Source: Bathynomus jamesi (lineage: Eukaryota; Arthropoda; Malacostraca; Isopoda; Cirolanidae). Taken from it: a stretch of DNA of 64,000 nucleotides. Below the pieces are notes generated by a model. The model saw only the letters and a program-made list of their open reading frames with translations. It made no database searches and had not been told where the DNA came from. The stretch is taken from the NCBI GenBank assembly GCA_023014485.1, contig JAJOZX010001570.1, positions 487,501 to 551,500 of the forward strand, in the 5' to 3' direction. Of this stretch, positions 41,348-51,616 are shown in pieces (positions within the stretch are counted from its first letter, which is position 1; each line of letters starts with the position of its first letter). A program made the translations under genes and the position numbers.

Positions 41348-42185
41348 AATCATATTGTTTAATTCCTTATCAATTTCCAAGATTTTTTGACAAATCTTCA
41401 TGAGGCGATATGGTATCTCAACTCTGTCACCCGGCTGGTCCTTACCCTTCGTCCCTGCCTATATCTTTCCCCTCATTTCCCATCATAATAGGCCCTATAT
41501 ATACACACTGAGTATTGATCCAGGGTAAACTATACTGGCCTACTTACTTAGTAATTCCTCAGAGTTGAATTTCTCTCAGAATGTCACTCATTGATTTATT
41601 GAAGGATGGTAATTAAATACTAGTGACATTCATTTCGTGGAAGGTTGACTATTTGTAACTTCGATGCAAGTGAAAATGATGGTGGGGTAATAGGTAGGCT
41701 CTCTATTTATTACGAGGTAAGTCAGGATTCAGTGAGATTATGTGGTTGTTTTTTATTTACAATGAATTTAAAATACAACTACTGGTTGTGTTTTCTACAT
41801 TAATTATAAAAAAGAATCAGACTTATAATTTTCGCGTTACTAGTAACTGACAAATTATAAATAAAACATATAGTCAGTAAATATTTTAAGATTCTCACTT
41901 TACATCACAACACTTTGACTCACGGAGGGAATCTGGCATTAATTCGGTTTGCAGCCAGTCAGCCAGTGGGGTCAGCCATTGTCAGCCAGTTGGAAGCAAA
42001 AGTTGATTTTGGTTCAAGTTGTGAAGATAACTAGATTGGTTTTACCGTAGCAGAAATTGTCGTACAGTAAGGTAACATTGAGTAAGATGTTTCAGAGAAG
42101 TGGAAGACAAAATCTCTTTCAAATCTAACTTTTTATTTACTGAATTAATTATTAAATATGAATATGAACCCGTAAGTCATTATTA
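41343..42185. other. No gene recognised
   Basis: AT-rich. A short cluster of GTCAGCCAGT/GTCAGCCATT words lies at 41955-41992. Nothing else is supported. Confidence 0.4.
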
Positions 42186-42202
42186 TTTATATATATATAT
42201 AT

Positions 42203-42760
42203 AGTAACCTGGAGGGAGTTTCGTGCAACGCTCCTTTATAGCACGGAGGTCAGACTCGCGACCCTGCCTCTAGAATTGGCTTGATGAAAGAGAAAGTTGC
42301 TTTCTCAAATTCTCCATCACACATAACCATGTACACCCACTCATCTGGGATGATACTAGTAATGTTCCTTAATTAATTAATTAAGTTGGGGTGCGGTAAC
42401 TAGTTAAGTAGTCTTGGTCTTCTTATGACAGAACGGTTTTCCTTCAGAGTTGAGAATGTTTTGTGTTTAGTATTTACTCTGGAAATATTATATATTCTGC
42501 CTTCCCTATTTTCATGTGTTTTCTGGATGGTTATATAGTCCCGTTTGAGATTAGAAACTAGTGTATTATTTACCATGTGTAAATTAAGATGTATTTCTTT
42601 CTTTTTAACTTTACAACGAATATAGATTTAATTTATGTAATTTTTCTCAGTAATTTAGTTGTCTGAATCCATTGATTTTGGATATGAAGTTTCTCTGAAT
42701 TCTTTCTAACTGGCTAATTTCACCTTTTCTATATAGGTACATTGACTGAGCAATATTTCC

Positions 42761-42762
<2 letters not shown>
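42203..42762 (-). mobile_element. CR1-type LINE family A, copy D (3' end only)
   Basis: The minus strand encodes ISQLERIQRNFISKINGFRQ (about 42720-42660), then KLNLYSL. After many stops it ends with VHGYV and SNFLFHQANSRGRVASLTS near 42250. These match the C-terminal end of copies A and C (PGYVRWR, TNSLLHQANSRGGV). The 3' end GTTACTATATATATATA runs into TA repeats (42186-42202), and the truncated 5' end also abuts a TA tract (42763-42812). Confidence 0.8.

Positions 42763-42812
<50 letters not shown>
42763..42812. repeat. (TA)n microsatellite
   Basis: Pure TA tract of about 48 bp between LINE copy D and the Penelope-like end. Confidence 0.95.
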
Positions 42813-42814
<2 letters not shown>

Positions 42815-42815
<1 letters not shown>

Positions 42816-43015
42816 CTCAAACTCACAAGGAAAAAGAAAAATGATTCCAAGGCCTTTCGTGTATTCAGAAGTACACCTCGTCAGGGAATGAAGGTGCGAA
42901 ATTAACAATAGACGAGAGGGTGAGCTTGGTTTTAATGTATGGAATACCAGGTACAACAAATCGATGAATCGGTACAGAATCTAAATTCTGTATTCTCTCG
43001 TCTATTGTTAATTTC
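42815..43015 (-). mobile_element. Penelope-like terminal segment with hammerhead motif
   Basis: Minus strand: AATTTCGCACCTTCATTCCC, the hammerhead-like core, then TTTTTCTTTTTCCTTGTGAG. The last part parallels GTGTTTCTTTTTCCTTCGTG that follows the same core in the 15-16 kb structure. A second inverted piece (CTCTCGTCTATTGTTAATTT at 42995-43014) pairs with the complement at 42901-42921. No RT or GIY-YIG coding is visible. Confidence 0.5.
42843..42884 (-). ncRNA. Hammerhead-ribozyme-like core, best-preserved
   Basis: Minus strand: CTGACGA, G, stem II GTGTA-CTTCTGAA-TACAC (five perfect pairs), GAAA, then GGCC-TT-GGAA and TC. All invariant core bases (CUGANGA, GAAA and a U-H before the expected cleavage point) are present. 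Stem III is short, as reported for Penelope-like hammerheads, which may act as dimers. Activity is untested. Confidence 0.6.
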
Positions 43016-43096
43016 GCAGCCATCCCTTACCTAAAAGAAAAAAAATATATATTGTAGGCAACACTGAAAATTCCCATGATGTGCGACTTTTGCGCC

Positions 43097-43135
<39 letters not shown>

Positions 43136-43439
43136 TCCTCTTATTAGTAGTGCAAAGGGTATTATTCTACCACACTTTGATATTTTTTATTTTAACGAAC
43201 AATCCCGATACAAAATCTGGGAAACGCCGGCAGTAGACGGGAGAGCATGCAAATACACTTGCCGCAAGAGCAGCGAAATATTTTAAGTTTAAAAGTTACA
43301 TCTTACCTGAAAGATATTGAATATCTAGGCTTGCATGCAGCATGTGCTGGGGGTATCCACCACTCTCTTGGCTGCATTGACGCATGTTGCACTTACACAC
43401 TTGGAAAGTGTTTCAGATTTTTCAGACTAGACGCTTCAA
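43016..43439. other. (TA)n tract and unassigned sequence
   Basis: TA tract 43101-43132. The frame 43247-43519 has a recognisable RT motif only at its end. The first part is not identified. Confidence 0.4.
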
Positions 43440-43788
43440 AGAATATAATGCACAAAAGTTTTGCTGGTGTTCCTCAGAGCTCTGTCCTGTCACCCATTCT
43501 TTCTTTTATTTATCAATAATATTTTAAGTCACACTGCCTGTCTTATCCACTACTATGCCGATGATTCCACCCATCAATTCTCCACCCGCTTCACAAAGCG
43601 TCCCTCTCGACAGTCACTCCATGCTTCGTGAGAGACGGCCATGGTACACCTGACCTCTGATCTTTCAACTGTCACTGATTTAAAGGTCTGCACTGGTCTA
43701 CTATTTCAGGCCCAGCCCACCTGATCCATTATGTTGTTTTTATTTTGAAGCCCGTGTCCAGCCTGACCCATAAGAATTTTATAAAACA

Positions 43789-44155
43789 CTAGCTGAGGTA
43801 CTCGGCGTTGCCCGGGATAAATTTCACATTGCTGTTGCATGTCGTTCACGGTCAGCTTCAAGGCGTGATTGTCTTTCTTTGGGTGTTTCTCTTGCTCTGG
43901 TAGCTGCTACACTTTCTCGGACAGCTTCAAGACGTGATTGTCTTTCTTGGAGGTCTTCTCTTGCTCTGGTAGCTGCTACACTTTCTCGGACAGCTTCAAG
44001 ACGTGATTGTCTTTCTTGGGGGTTTTCTCTTGCTCTGGCTGTTGCATGTCGTTCACGGTCAACTTCAAGGCGTGATTGTCTTTCTTGTGAGCTTTCCTGC
44101 TTCCGGGCTTCTATATTTTTTCTGGCTGCTGATGTAGATCTGCCCAAACTTGCCC
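43789..44155 (-). mobile_element. Helitron 3' end with repeat-rich coding tail
   Basis: On the minus strand the segment ends CCCGGGCAACGCCGAGTACC followed by TCAGCTAG and then T. A GC-rich hairpin (CCCGGG...CTCGG-type pairing) just before CTAG is the Helitron 3' hallmark (insertion between A and T, end CTRR). The LINE reading resumes on the far side, consistent with insertion into it. The 5' boundary is set by where LINE coding restarts and is approximate. Confidence 0.55.
43824..44155 (-). pseudogene. Helitron-associated protein fragment with ~23-residue repeats
   Basis: The minus frame carries four related units: ARENPQERQSRLEAVRES, AREDLQERQSRLEAVRES, ARETPKERQSRLEADRER and SSQERQSRLEVDRER, joined by VAATR or HATAR. 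Such charged, coiled-coil-prone repeats occur at the N-terminal side of Helitron proteins in animals. Here the Rep and helicase domains are absent. The frame's first residues (MEPVQHTKPLRS) are antisense of the adjoining LINE, so the true start is lost. Confidence 0.55.
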
Positions 44156-44745
44156 GTTTCTTTCTAAAATAGCTTCTAAGAGGTTTGGTGTGCTGTACCG
44201 GCTCCACAATTTCTTCACCCTCACTCAGTTACTGTTTTTGTACAGGGGTCTTGTCCGCCCCTGTATGGAGTACGCTTCTCGTGTGTAGGGTGGCACAACC
44301 CACACACCTGTACTTGTCGGGATGGAATAAAAAACTTTTCGTCTCATCAATTCTCTCTTACTGACTGTCCTTAATCCCCCTCTCTTCGCCGCAGTGTTGC
44401 TTCACTCTTTACTCTCGCTATTATAACGAACACTGCTCGTCTGAACTCTTTAATTGCGTACATCCTCCTTTAAGGAGAACTTGCAGTACCAGACTTTCAC
44501 CACATTCTCATCCTTTTTCTGTCCAACTCTAACGCAAAGGTTAATTGGTATTCTCAATGTTTCATCTACTTAACCGATCAACTCTGGAACAACTTTCCTC
44601 AATTAATTTTTCCTCCTGTCTCTGATCTCCAAGCTTTCAAAAGCAGTGTCCAGGCGTCTTGAAAACTCTGGACCTTGATTTCGACTCTTCTTCGATTCTA
44701 TCGGGGAAAGTGGCAATTATGCCGGCGTTCGCCCTTGGCCCATCC

Positions 44746-45535
44746 TTCCTGCATAAAAAATAAAAATATTTATTCATATCCTTTTTAAATATATTTATAG
44801 CTCATTATTTCTTGGCTGATTCATACTCCTGGACAAAAAGTATATACACAGATGACTCGTGAATCGTCGCGTTAATAGAGCGGTCGAGGTGTACGACGAA
44901 GCGTAAAGTGCGATGATGCGGAGGTCCATTATAATATAAAATAGTGTACACTGTGCTTACTTCCACACTTGACACGTACATTAATTAGTGTGTACATATG
45001 TAATTGTGGACGAGATTGTATGTAATGCAAGCTTAGTAAAACATGGTTTGGTTCATCGTTAACCTACTCCAGACGTGCGATGAGCACCTAAAATCTCAAA
45101 GGCGGGAAAATGCGAGTGCAATGATGTGATGATGCGGAGGTAATGTATGCTGATTCAGAGGTTATATATCATATATAGGGGACCTTTAGGGGTTAATGTG
45201 AAGAAGCAGCTCTGCGATAATTCGGGAGTTATATATATATATATATATATAAGTATTTTTTCTCCTTATATTCTTTCACTATATTTTTGCCTTTGGCCAC
45301 CCGTCTCGTTGGCCGGATGTTAGTCCAGGATATTGTGGTTCTTGTTGCTTTGTCAGACGAGAATTTCTAAAAGTTTTACCAGATCTGAAGTGAGTATTGG
45401 CTTTTAGGTTTTATGTGAATGTGTTTTATTGCAGAAATTGCAGCCTGGGTTTGGGGTTCAAAGTTGTACATAATAAATCTGAATTTAAGTTAGGTTGTCA
45501 GAGATCCAAATTAACAAGATTTGCTTGGTTAGTAC
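44746..45535. other. No gene recognised
   Basis: AT-rich with a (TA)n tract at 45228-45252. GCGATGATGCGGAGG occurs near 44921 and a similar word near 45130. No gene supported. Confidence 0.4.
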
Positions 45536-45690
45536 AGTAGACCCTCACCGTTCACGGGGATTACGTTTTTGGATTTCGCCGCGAACGGCAAATCCGCGAT
45601 GTGCAAACTTAAAGGCTTATGGGAAAAATAGGATTAAGTGGGTTTTAGCTTTAGTTATAACCGATTGGGACTTATGGGCCACCCTTTATA
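45536..45690 (+). mobile_element. Tigger-like terminal fragment
   Basis: Starts CAGTAGACCCTCACCGTTCA after a TA. It has GCGAACGGCAAATCCGCGAT shortly after, which is the typical left end of Tigger-type MITEs. The right end is not found. Confidence 0.55.
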
Positions 45691-45793
45691 ATATAAAAAG
45701 AAAGGTTTATAAAATGATTTAAACGAATCTAGTTTGCTTCTCCTTCCTAAAGTTAACAATGATTTTGTGGTTTGTTATGCCTAGAATAATGTA
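45691..45793. other. Spacer
   Basis: Short AT-rich gap before the mariner; nothing seen. Confidence 0.4.
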
Positions 45794-45795
45794 TC

Positions 45796-46150
45796 AGGTC
45801 ATCCCATAAGTAATGTCGTTTTTTAGATCCGAATCAATGACACCCTGCCAACGTCTTACAAGCTTTTCAATGCCATGTTTATAAAATTCAGGCGGTTTTG
45901 AGGCAAAAAACGTACAAAGACTGGTGTGCAGGTCATCTAAAGAAGTATACTGTTTCTCGTCAAGATAATTTTGCAAACTCCTGAAGAGATGATAATCTGA
46001 AGGCGCAAGGTCTGGAGAATATGGAGGATGTGGAAGTTTTTCCCACCCAAGCTCCTCAATTTTTGCAGAAGTGATCCGAGCGGTATGAGGACGTGCGTTG
46101 TCGTGGTGGAACACGATTCCTTTCCGATTAACCAAAGAAGGTCTCTTTTC
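45796..46150 (-). pseudogene. Mariner transposase, catalytic C-terminal part
   Basis: Minus frame: NRKGIVFHHDNARPHTARIT (second Asp), then PPYSPDLAPSDYHLFRSLQN (third Asp). I count 34 residues between the two Asp, the DD34D signature. The end reads RRWQGVIDSDLKNDITYG. Upstream the frame is broken by the hAT MITE at 46163-46530, whose target lies in the ALKEKR-type segment. Confidence 0.9.
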
Positions 46151-46162
46151 TTTTAGTGCAGT

Positions 46163-46530
46163 CAGTAGCGGATTATAATGGGGGCAAAGGGGGCATTTGC
46201 CCTCGGCCCCAGATGCTGACCGACCCCAAGAAACTATGTAAACGCTATAATCTACCGTTGAAATAATTGGTCGACCGTGAGGAAGAAAAAAATTCTAGAT
46301 TCCGCTTCTACAAAACCTAGTTTAGTATCCCATTTTTGTGAACAAAGTATACTTTTTCTGTAATCACATCTTTGTTTTTGTTTCGTTTTCTGTTGATCGA
46401 TCCCAGTCAGCTGATCACATCACTCATGTATGATGTATCAGGTAAAGAATTGTGTTTTTCTAGTGACACCGACCCGAAAATATTCATTGCCCCCCCCCCC
46501 CCGGCCCTAACAATGCTTAATCCGGCCCTG
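46163..46530. mobile_element. 368-bp hAT MITE inside the mariner
   Basis: Ends CAGTAGCGGATTATAATGGG and the complement of CTTAATCCGGCCCTG. The 8-bp duplication AGTGCAGT is perfect (46155-46162, 46531-46538). It holds a C13 run before the right end. Non-coding. Confidence 0.9.
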
Positions 46531-46538
46531 AGTGCAGT

Positions 46539-47135
46539 GTTCAATCGATCCAGTTGTTGACAGTAGACTTGAGCGGTGATTGTTTGGTTGTGTGGTAAGG
46601 ATTCAAAGTGTATTACACCACCTTTATCCCATCAAACACTAAGCAACACATTCCGAGAGTGAAGATTTGATTTTGGCTGTCGTGTCGCTGGTTCTCCGGC
46701 ACAAACCCACTGTCGACGGCGCTTAACATTCTGGTACAGTATCCACTTTTCATCACCAGTCACTAAACGGTGCAAAAACGGATCTTGGAGTTCACGGGAA
46801 TGAAGAGCTGTGCATTTTCCTAACTTAGGCACTTTCCCGAGTTGTTGCAAATGTCGATGGATGGTGGACGGGGATGAATTGAGTTTCTGGGCCAATTCTT
46901 CGACAGTTGTTGAACAGTCTTCTTCAAGTGCGGCTAATAGCAGGTCGTCATCAAACTCAGCAGGGCTTCCAGATCGTGCTGCATCTGTCAAACAGCAGTC
47001 ACCATTCCTAAACTTTTGAAACCATCTTTGACATTTCCTCACATGCAGAATATCGTTGCCATAAACGTTCTGAATGTTTCGCGTTGCTTCAGTAGCACTA
47101 TTCCCTTTTTTGAACTCGTAAAGCATTATATATGC
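46539..47135 (-). pseudogene. Mariner transposase, DNA-binding and first-Asp part
   Basis: Minus frame from the CR1 junction: LYEFKKGNSATEATRNIQNV, VRKCQRWFQKFRNGDCCLTD, EELAQKLNSSPSTIHRHLQQ and LVTGDEKWILYQNV with the first catalytic Asp. The frame stops at 46632, where TGA stands for the Trp of the family's WWD block. QTITAQVYCQQLD follows in the same frame beyond it. Only a few changes other than the two insertions disable it. Confidence 0.85.
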
Positions 47136-47179
47136 TTTACGTAAATTCCACAAATTTCCCCCGCGCTCGCGAAGGTGTC

Positions 47180-49982
47180 GCAATTACAAACAATTTGAAG
47201 GTTCTATCCTTAAATGCTCGTAGCCTACGAAATAAAATAAACGAATTTTTTTCTTTAATTGCTTGTAAAGACTATGATTTAATTGCGATAAATGAATCGT
47301 GGCTTAGCACTGAAACACGTGACTTTGTAGGGGAGTATCAAATTAAAGGTTATAGACTTTTTGTTAAAAACAGAATAGTTAGGCGAGGAGGCGGTGTTAT
47401 GTTGTATATCAAAGATAATATTGCGAACGTTATAGAAGTAAAGCACTCAATTCCAGAACCGATAGATTCGACTATAGCAGAACTTAAATTCAACGATTTC
47501 AAACTTCTTGTTGCGGTTATATATAGGCCCCCAAATCAAACAGCTGCTACGGACGAAGCGTTATATCGTGAACTAAAGAGAATAATCGGTAGTGAGCAGG
47601 CTTTAGTTATGGGTGACTTTAATTGCGCCAACGTGAATTACGATACAATGCAGGGAGACGCGGAAGGTAATCGTTTAGTTAATTTTCTCGAGGATAGCTT
47701 TCTTATTCAAAAGGTTGGGGAACCTACGAGGTTGGACAGTATTTTAGATTTAGTAATAACTACGGATGATAGGCTAATTACTGATCTTCAAGTAATAGAA
47801 CCGTTGAGCAATAGCGATCACAATATGGTAGAGTTTGTCCTCTCAGTAAGTCACTCGAAACCAACTAACTCGACTAAAATTCCTAGCTTCCAGCACGCAG
47901 ACTTTAGTAAATTTCGAAATAAATTTTCACACGTCAATTGGGAAAACGTAATGGGGAACTCCAACGCAAAACTAATGTGGGAATCGTTCGTAAAGGTATT
48001 TAGGACTATAAATGAGGAATGTGTACCGTACAAAATTAAGCGTGCGAAAGTAAACAACAAGCCCTTGTGGTTTACTTCTAGAGTAGGAGACATTATAAAG
48101 AGTAGAGAGAGGGCTTATAGGCTATACAAGTCCGATAAAGATAATCTGTTGTTACGAAACAACTGCATATCTCTAAGGCGTGAAGCTAAAAGTGTAATAA
48201 AAAAGTCAAAACGCGAATTTGAAATCTCCATAGCTCGTGACGGTAAAGAAAATCCCAAGCGATTCTTTCAATACGTCAATAATAGAAATCCAGTAAAAAG
48301 TGTCTTAGGTCCATTAAAAAATGGAAATGGAGATCTAGTCTCTGAAAACAAGGAAATGGCTACCTTGCTAAACGAATTTTTTACGTCAGTTTTTACTATA
48401 GAAGATGTAACGAATATCCCTACGGTCATAGACATAATACCTTTTGATAATGGTAATATTTTGGATAATATTGTCGTTAGTGAAGGGGAAGTAATGCGCT
48501 ATATTGATAAAATGAAAACGCGTAAATCACCGGGTCCGGATTCCATATATCCCATACAACTAAAAGAATTAAAAGATAGCATTGTTGTGCCGCTAACAAA
48601 GATTTTTAATGCGTCTATTTTTGAGGGGTGCGTACCAGATAATTTCAAGTTAGCAAACGTAACACCTATCTTTAAGAAAGGCGATAAAGGTGCGGCGGGA
48701 AATTATAGGCCTATCAGTTTAACGTCTGTTGTAGGTAAGCTACTGGAATCAATAATTAGGGATCGTATAGTCGAACACTTAGAAGTGCATAATCTGGTCC
48801 GAAATACGCAGCACGGTTTTAGGCGAAACAAATCTTGCTTAACTAATCTTTTAGAATTTTTCCAAAGCGTGGTTAACGTTTACGATAGACATCGGGCGGT
48901 TGATGTAGTGTATTTAGATTTTCAAAAAGCGTTTGACACCGTGCCGCACAAAAGACATTGAAAAAACTAAGGCTCATGGAATCAGGGTGTAGTAATAAAT
49001 TGGCTAGAAGAATGGTTGCGAGGCAGGAAACAGAGGGTGGTCGTTGATGGAGCGGAGTCGTGTTGGGCTAATGTAGCGAGTGGCGTTCCTCAGGGTTCTG
49101 TATTGGGCCCCTTGCTTTTTTTATATATATTAACGATTTAGATGTCGGCCTAGTCAGTACAGTTTCAAAGTTTGCGGATGACACGAAGCTGGGTGGTAGG
49201 GCGATTAATGACGAAGATAGAGGTAAAATTCAGGAAGATCTGAATAAAATCGTCGATTGGTCAGTCACATGGCAAATGAGATTTAACGTGGATAAGTGCA
49301 AAATTATGCATATAGGTTCGCGTAACGGTAATTTTGCGTATAGTATGTCAGGGAAAGATTTAACAAGCGTAGAGCAGGAAAAAGATTTAGGAGTTATAGT
49401 CACTGGTGATTTAAAAGTAGCGAAACAAAGTACAGCGGCGGTCAATAAGGCGAACAAAGTGTTAGGTTTTATAGCTCGAAATTTTGAGTACAAATCGCGC
49501 GATATTATAGTTCCTCTTTATAAATCATTAGTTAGACCCCATTTGGAGTACGCGGTCCAATTTTGGAATCCGCATATGCGCAAAGATATAGACAAAATCG
49601 AAAGAGTTCAAAGACGAGCAACTAAGATGATTCCGTCTCTTAGGTCAAAGTCGTACGAGATAGGCTTAAAGAGTTAAAATTGACTACACTCGAGACTAGG
49701 AGGTTAAGGGGTGATCTAATCCAGGTTTTCAAAATTATGAATGGGTTTGATAACGTAGATAGAGATAGCTTTTTCGAAATATCTCAATATAATAGGACTA
49801 GAAATAACGGGTGTAAGTTGACAAGTAGAAGGTTCGAGACAGCAGTTGCGAAAAACTTTTTTACGCATAGAATAGTAAATAGCTGGAATAGTTTGCCGGT
49901 AGAAGTAATTAGTAGCACGTCTATAAACATGTTTAAGAATCGATTGGACGCGCATGTTGATAGAAAGGGTATAGTTTATTAA
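47180..49982 (+). pseudogene. CR1-type ORF2 protein: APE endonuclease and reverse transcriptase
   Basis: The frame 47132-48961 gives KVLSLNARSLRNKINEF, AINESWLS (endonuclease Glu), VMGDFNCANVNYD, LSNSDHNMVEF (catalytic His), KTRKSPGPDSIYPIQLKEL, GNYRPISLTSVVGKLLE, NTQHGFRRNKSCLTNL and VYLDFQKAFDTVPHKR (RT first Asp). Near 48955 one extra base shifts the frame. GVPQGSVLGPLLF follows (~49085), then a second shift, then KFADDTKLGG (RT catalytic pair, ~49170). The C-terminal segments at 49276-49677 and 49680-49982 include VDKCKIMHIGSRNG, DLGVIVTGDLKVAKQ, LETRRLRGDLIQVFKIMNG and VNSWNSLPVEV. About four small indels make it inactive; otherwise it is nearly complete. Confidence 0.9.
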
Positions 49983-50281
49983 GGTAGTAAAATAAAGGCT
50001 TTGTGGGGATAGATCCCACAGCTCAACACAAGTGTTGTGGGATATAGGGAGGCAGCGTCTTGGGTTAGGGGATACTCTGTCCTTACACACCCCATTTAAA
50101 GAGATTCCTCTGCCGAGCGGTGCCCCCCATAGTACTGTGAGGTATTGAAAAACTCATGATCTTCACTTGCCCCACAAACACCTTTAAATGGGAGACCCAT
50201 AATGGGTGCACACACATTTCTACATTACTGTACAGTCTTTACAGCCACACCTACACTTTTCCTCGTATGTGTATATATTGT

Positions 50282-50752
50282 AATGTATATGGTTGTAAAT
50301 TTGACTTGGTCCGCAATCGATATGAACCGTGACTTGATGGATACCGTAATGAAATTGACTGGATTCTTTGGATCTGATATATTTGCATGTCCGTTATATA
50401 ATAGATATAGAGTATAACATATTTGTGGATAGTAGTCTATTATGACTTGATCCTCTGGATCGAAAGATTCTATCTTTAGTTTTAAATCGATAATTAATTA
50501 TTTTTAAATTGATAATGTATATGGTTGTAAATTTTGACTTGGTCCGCAATCGATATGGACCGTGACTTGATGGATACCGTAATGAAATTGACTGGATTCT
50601 TTGGATCTGATATATTTGCATGTCCTTTATAAATAGATATAGAATGTAACATATTTGTGGATAGTAGTCTATTATGACTTGCTCCTCTGGACCGAGAGAT
50701 TCTATCTTTAGTTTTAAACCGATAATTAATTATTTTTAAATTGATAATTATT
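50282..50752. repeat. ~235-bp tandem duplication in the CR1 3' UTR
   Basis: 50282-50513 and 50514-50752 are direct repeats starting AATGTATATGGTTGTAAATT. They share GGTCCGCAATCGATATG, ACTTGATGGATACCGTAATG and TGGATAGTAGTCTATTATGA, with few differences. The truncated copy at 1122-1436 begins within one unit. Confidence 0.9.
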
Positions 50753-51172
50753 TAGTTTCGTTAAAATTGGTCGTTGCCAATTTACCGGCAGTTTTTAAAT
50801 AAGTTTCTTATGTTCTTGTGGTTCGGAACCCACGTAAAATTGTAGGTCCCCTCCGCCACCACGGAGGACATACACAATACACGATTACGAACACAGTTAG
50901 GTAGACCAGCCATGAGTGGATCCTAGGGTCTTTGTTGGTCTGAAACATTATAACATATGCCTGATATGCTCTTCTGATACCGCCATGTTTATGAGGGGTT
51001 CACATAAAGCAAAACACACGTCTTCACTGGTCAAGGTCTGTAAAGTATGTAGCGAAACACGATAGATCTCCTCTTAGATATAACCTTCGGAAAATTTATG
51101 CTGAAACCGAGTAGGACTAGTTTAAACTTAATCTATCGTAAAAAACGACATTACTTATGGGATGACCTGATA

Positions 51173-51369
51173 TTTAGGCCTACAACAAAAATATTTTTTG
51201 TACATGCGAAATACTATACTAAAACGTGCACCAATACCGATGAGCAGTAAAACTGAGGTTACTCAATTGTGTATTTTTATTATTGTTTATGTGTGTTAGG
51301 ATAATAATAATCTAAATTGGATTGCTTCTGCAAATACATTAATAGGTCTTTCAAGTATAGTGTATAAGC
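51173..51369. other. Spacer
   Basis: Short AT-rich stretch; nothing recognised. Confidence 0.4.
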
Positions 51370-51616
51370 AGGCCCGGATTTAGGGGGGGCCCAGGCGGCC
51401 ATGTCCCCTGCCCTCCTGACATTCCGGCACCTTTGTCACTACAAGCCGAATTACAATGCTGGGAAACAATGTGGACTGATTGGACACTTCCAAAACCACG
51501 TTCTATTGTGGAGACACTCAAGCATACATCGGCCACTTTGTTCCCAAATGTCACAGCGATGTGACATTTGGAGATGTGACAAGTTTATTAATGATTCACT
51601 GCGAAATTGACCTAGT

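Larger units (their letters stand above)
43440..44745 (+). mobile_element. Different LINE: RT and C-terminal relic, split by a Helitron end
   Basis: 43450-43720 encodes FAGVPQSSVLSPILSFIYQ, a Tyr-Ala-Asp-Asp relic in another frame (~43553), and KRPSRQSLHA then LTSDLSTVTD. After the Helitron piece, coding resumes about 44160 as KIASKRFGVLYRLHNFFTL, LVRPCMEYAS, TFRLINSLLLT-type blocks and DQLWNNFP with DLQAFKSSVQ near 44570-44660. This is the end of a jockey-group RT protein. Many stops. It is distinct from LINE family A. Confidence 0.75.
47136..50942 (+). mobile_element. CR1-type LINE inserted in the mariner
   Basis: The flanking target duplication is AAAGCATTATATATGC (47120-47135) against AAACATTATAACATATGC (50943-50960), about 16 bp with small differences. 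The protein is encoded at 47132-48961 and then in shifted frames to 49982. A 3' UTR of about 960 bp follows, with a tandem duplication and a T-arm-like core. The 3' end is GGTCTGAAACATTA. The 5' truncation removed any ORF1. The copy at 1122-1436 is the same family. Confidence 0.9.
45794..51170 (-). mobile_element. Mariner (DD34D), split by a hAT MITE and a CR1 LINE
   Basis: Outer ends TCAGGTCATCCCATAAGTAA (45794) and its complement (ending 51170) are inverted over about 33 bp, with TA at 45792-45793 and 51171-51172. Removing the hAT MITE (46163-46530) and the CR1 (47136-50942) leaves about 1.2 kb, a full-length mariner. The 5' part with the start codon region (complement of 50961-51170: MAVSEEHIRH) lies on the far side of the CR1. 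Confidence 0.9.

Noticed and set aside
43845..44090. Regularly spaced repeats resembling a CRISPR-like array
   Set aside because: The units are contiguous coding repeats of about 66-69 bp in an otherwise eukaryotic window, without spacer structure.
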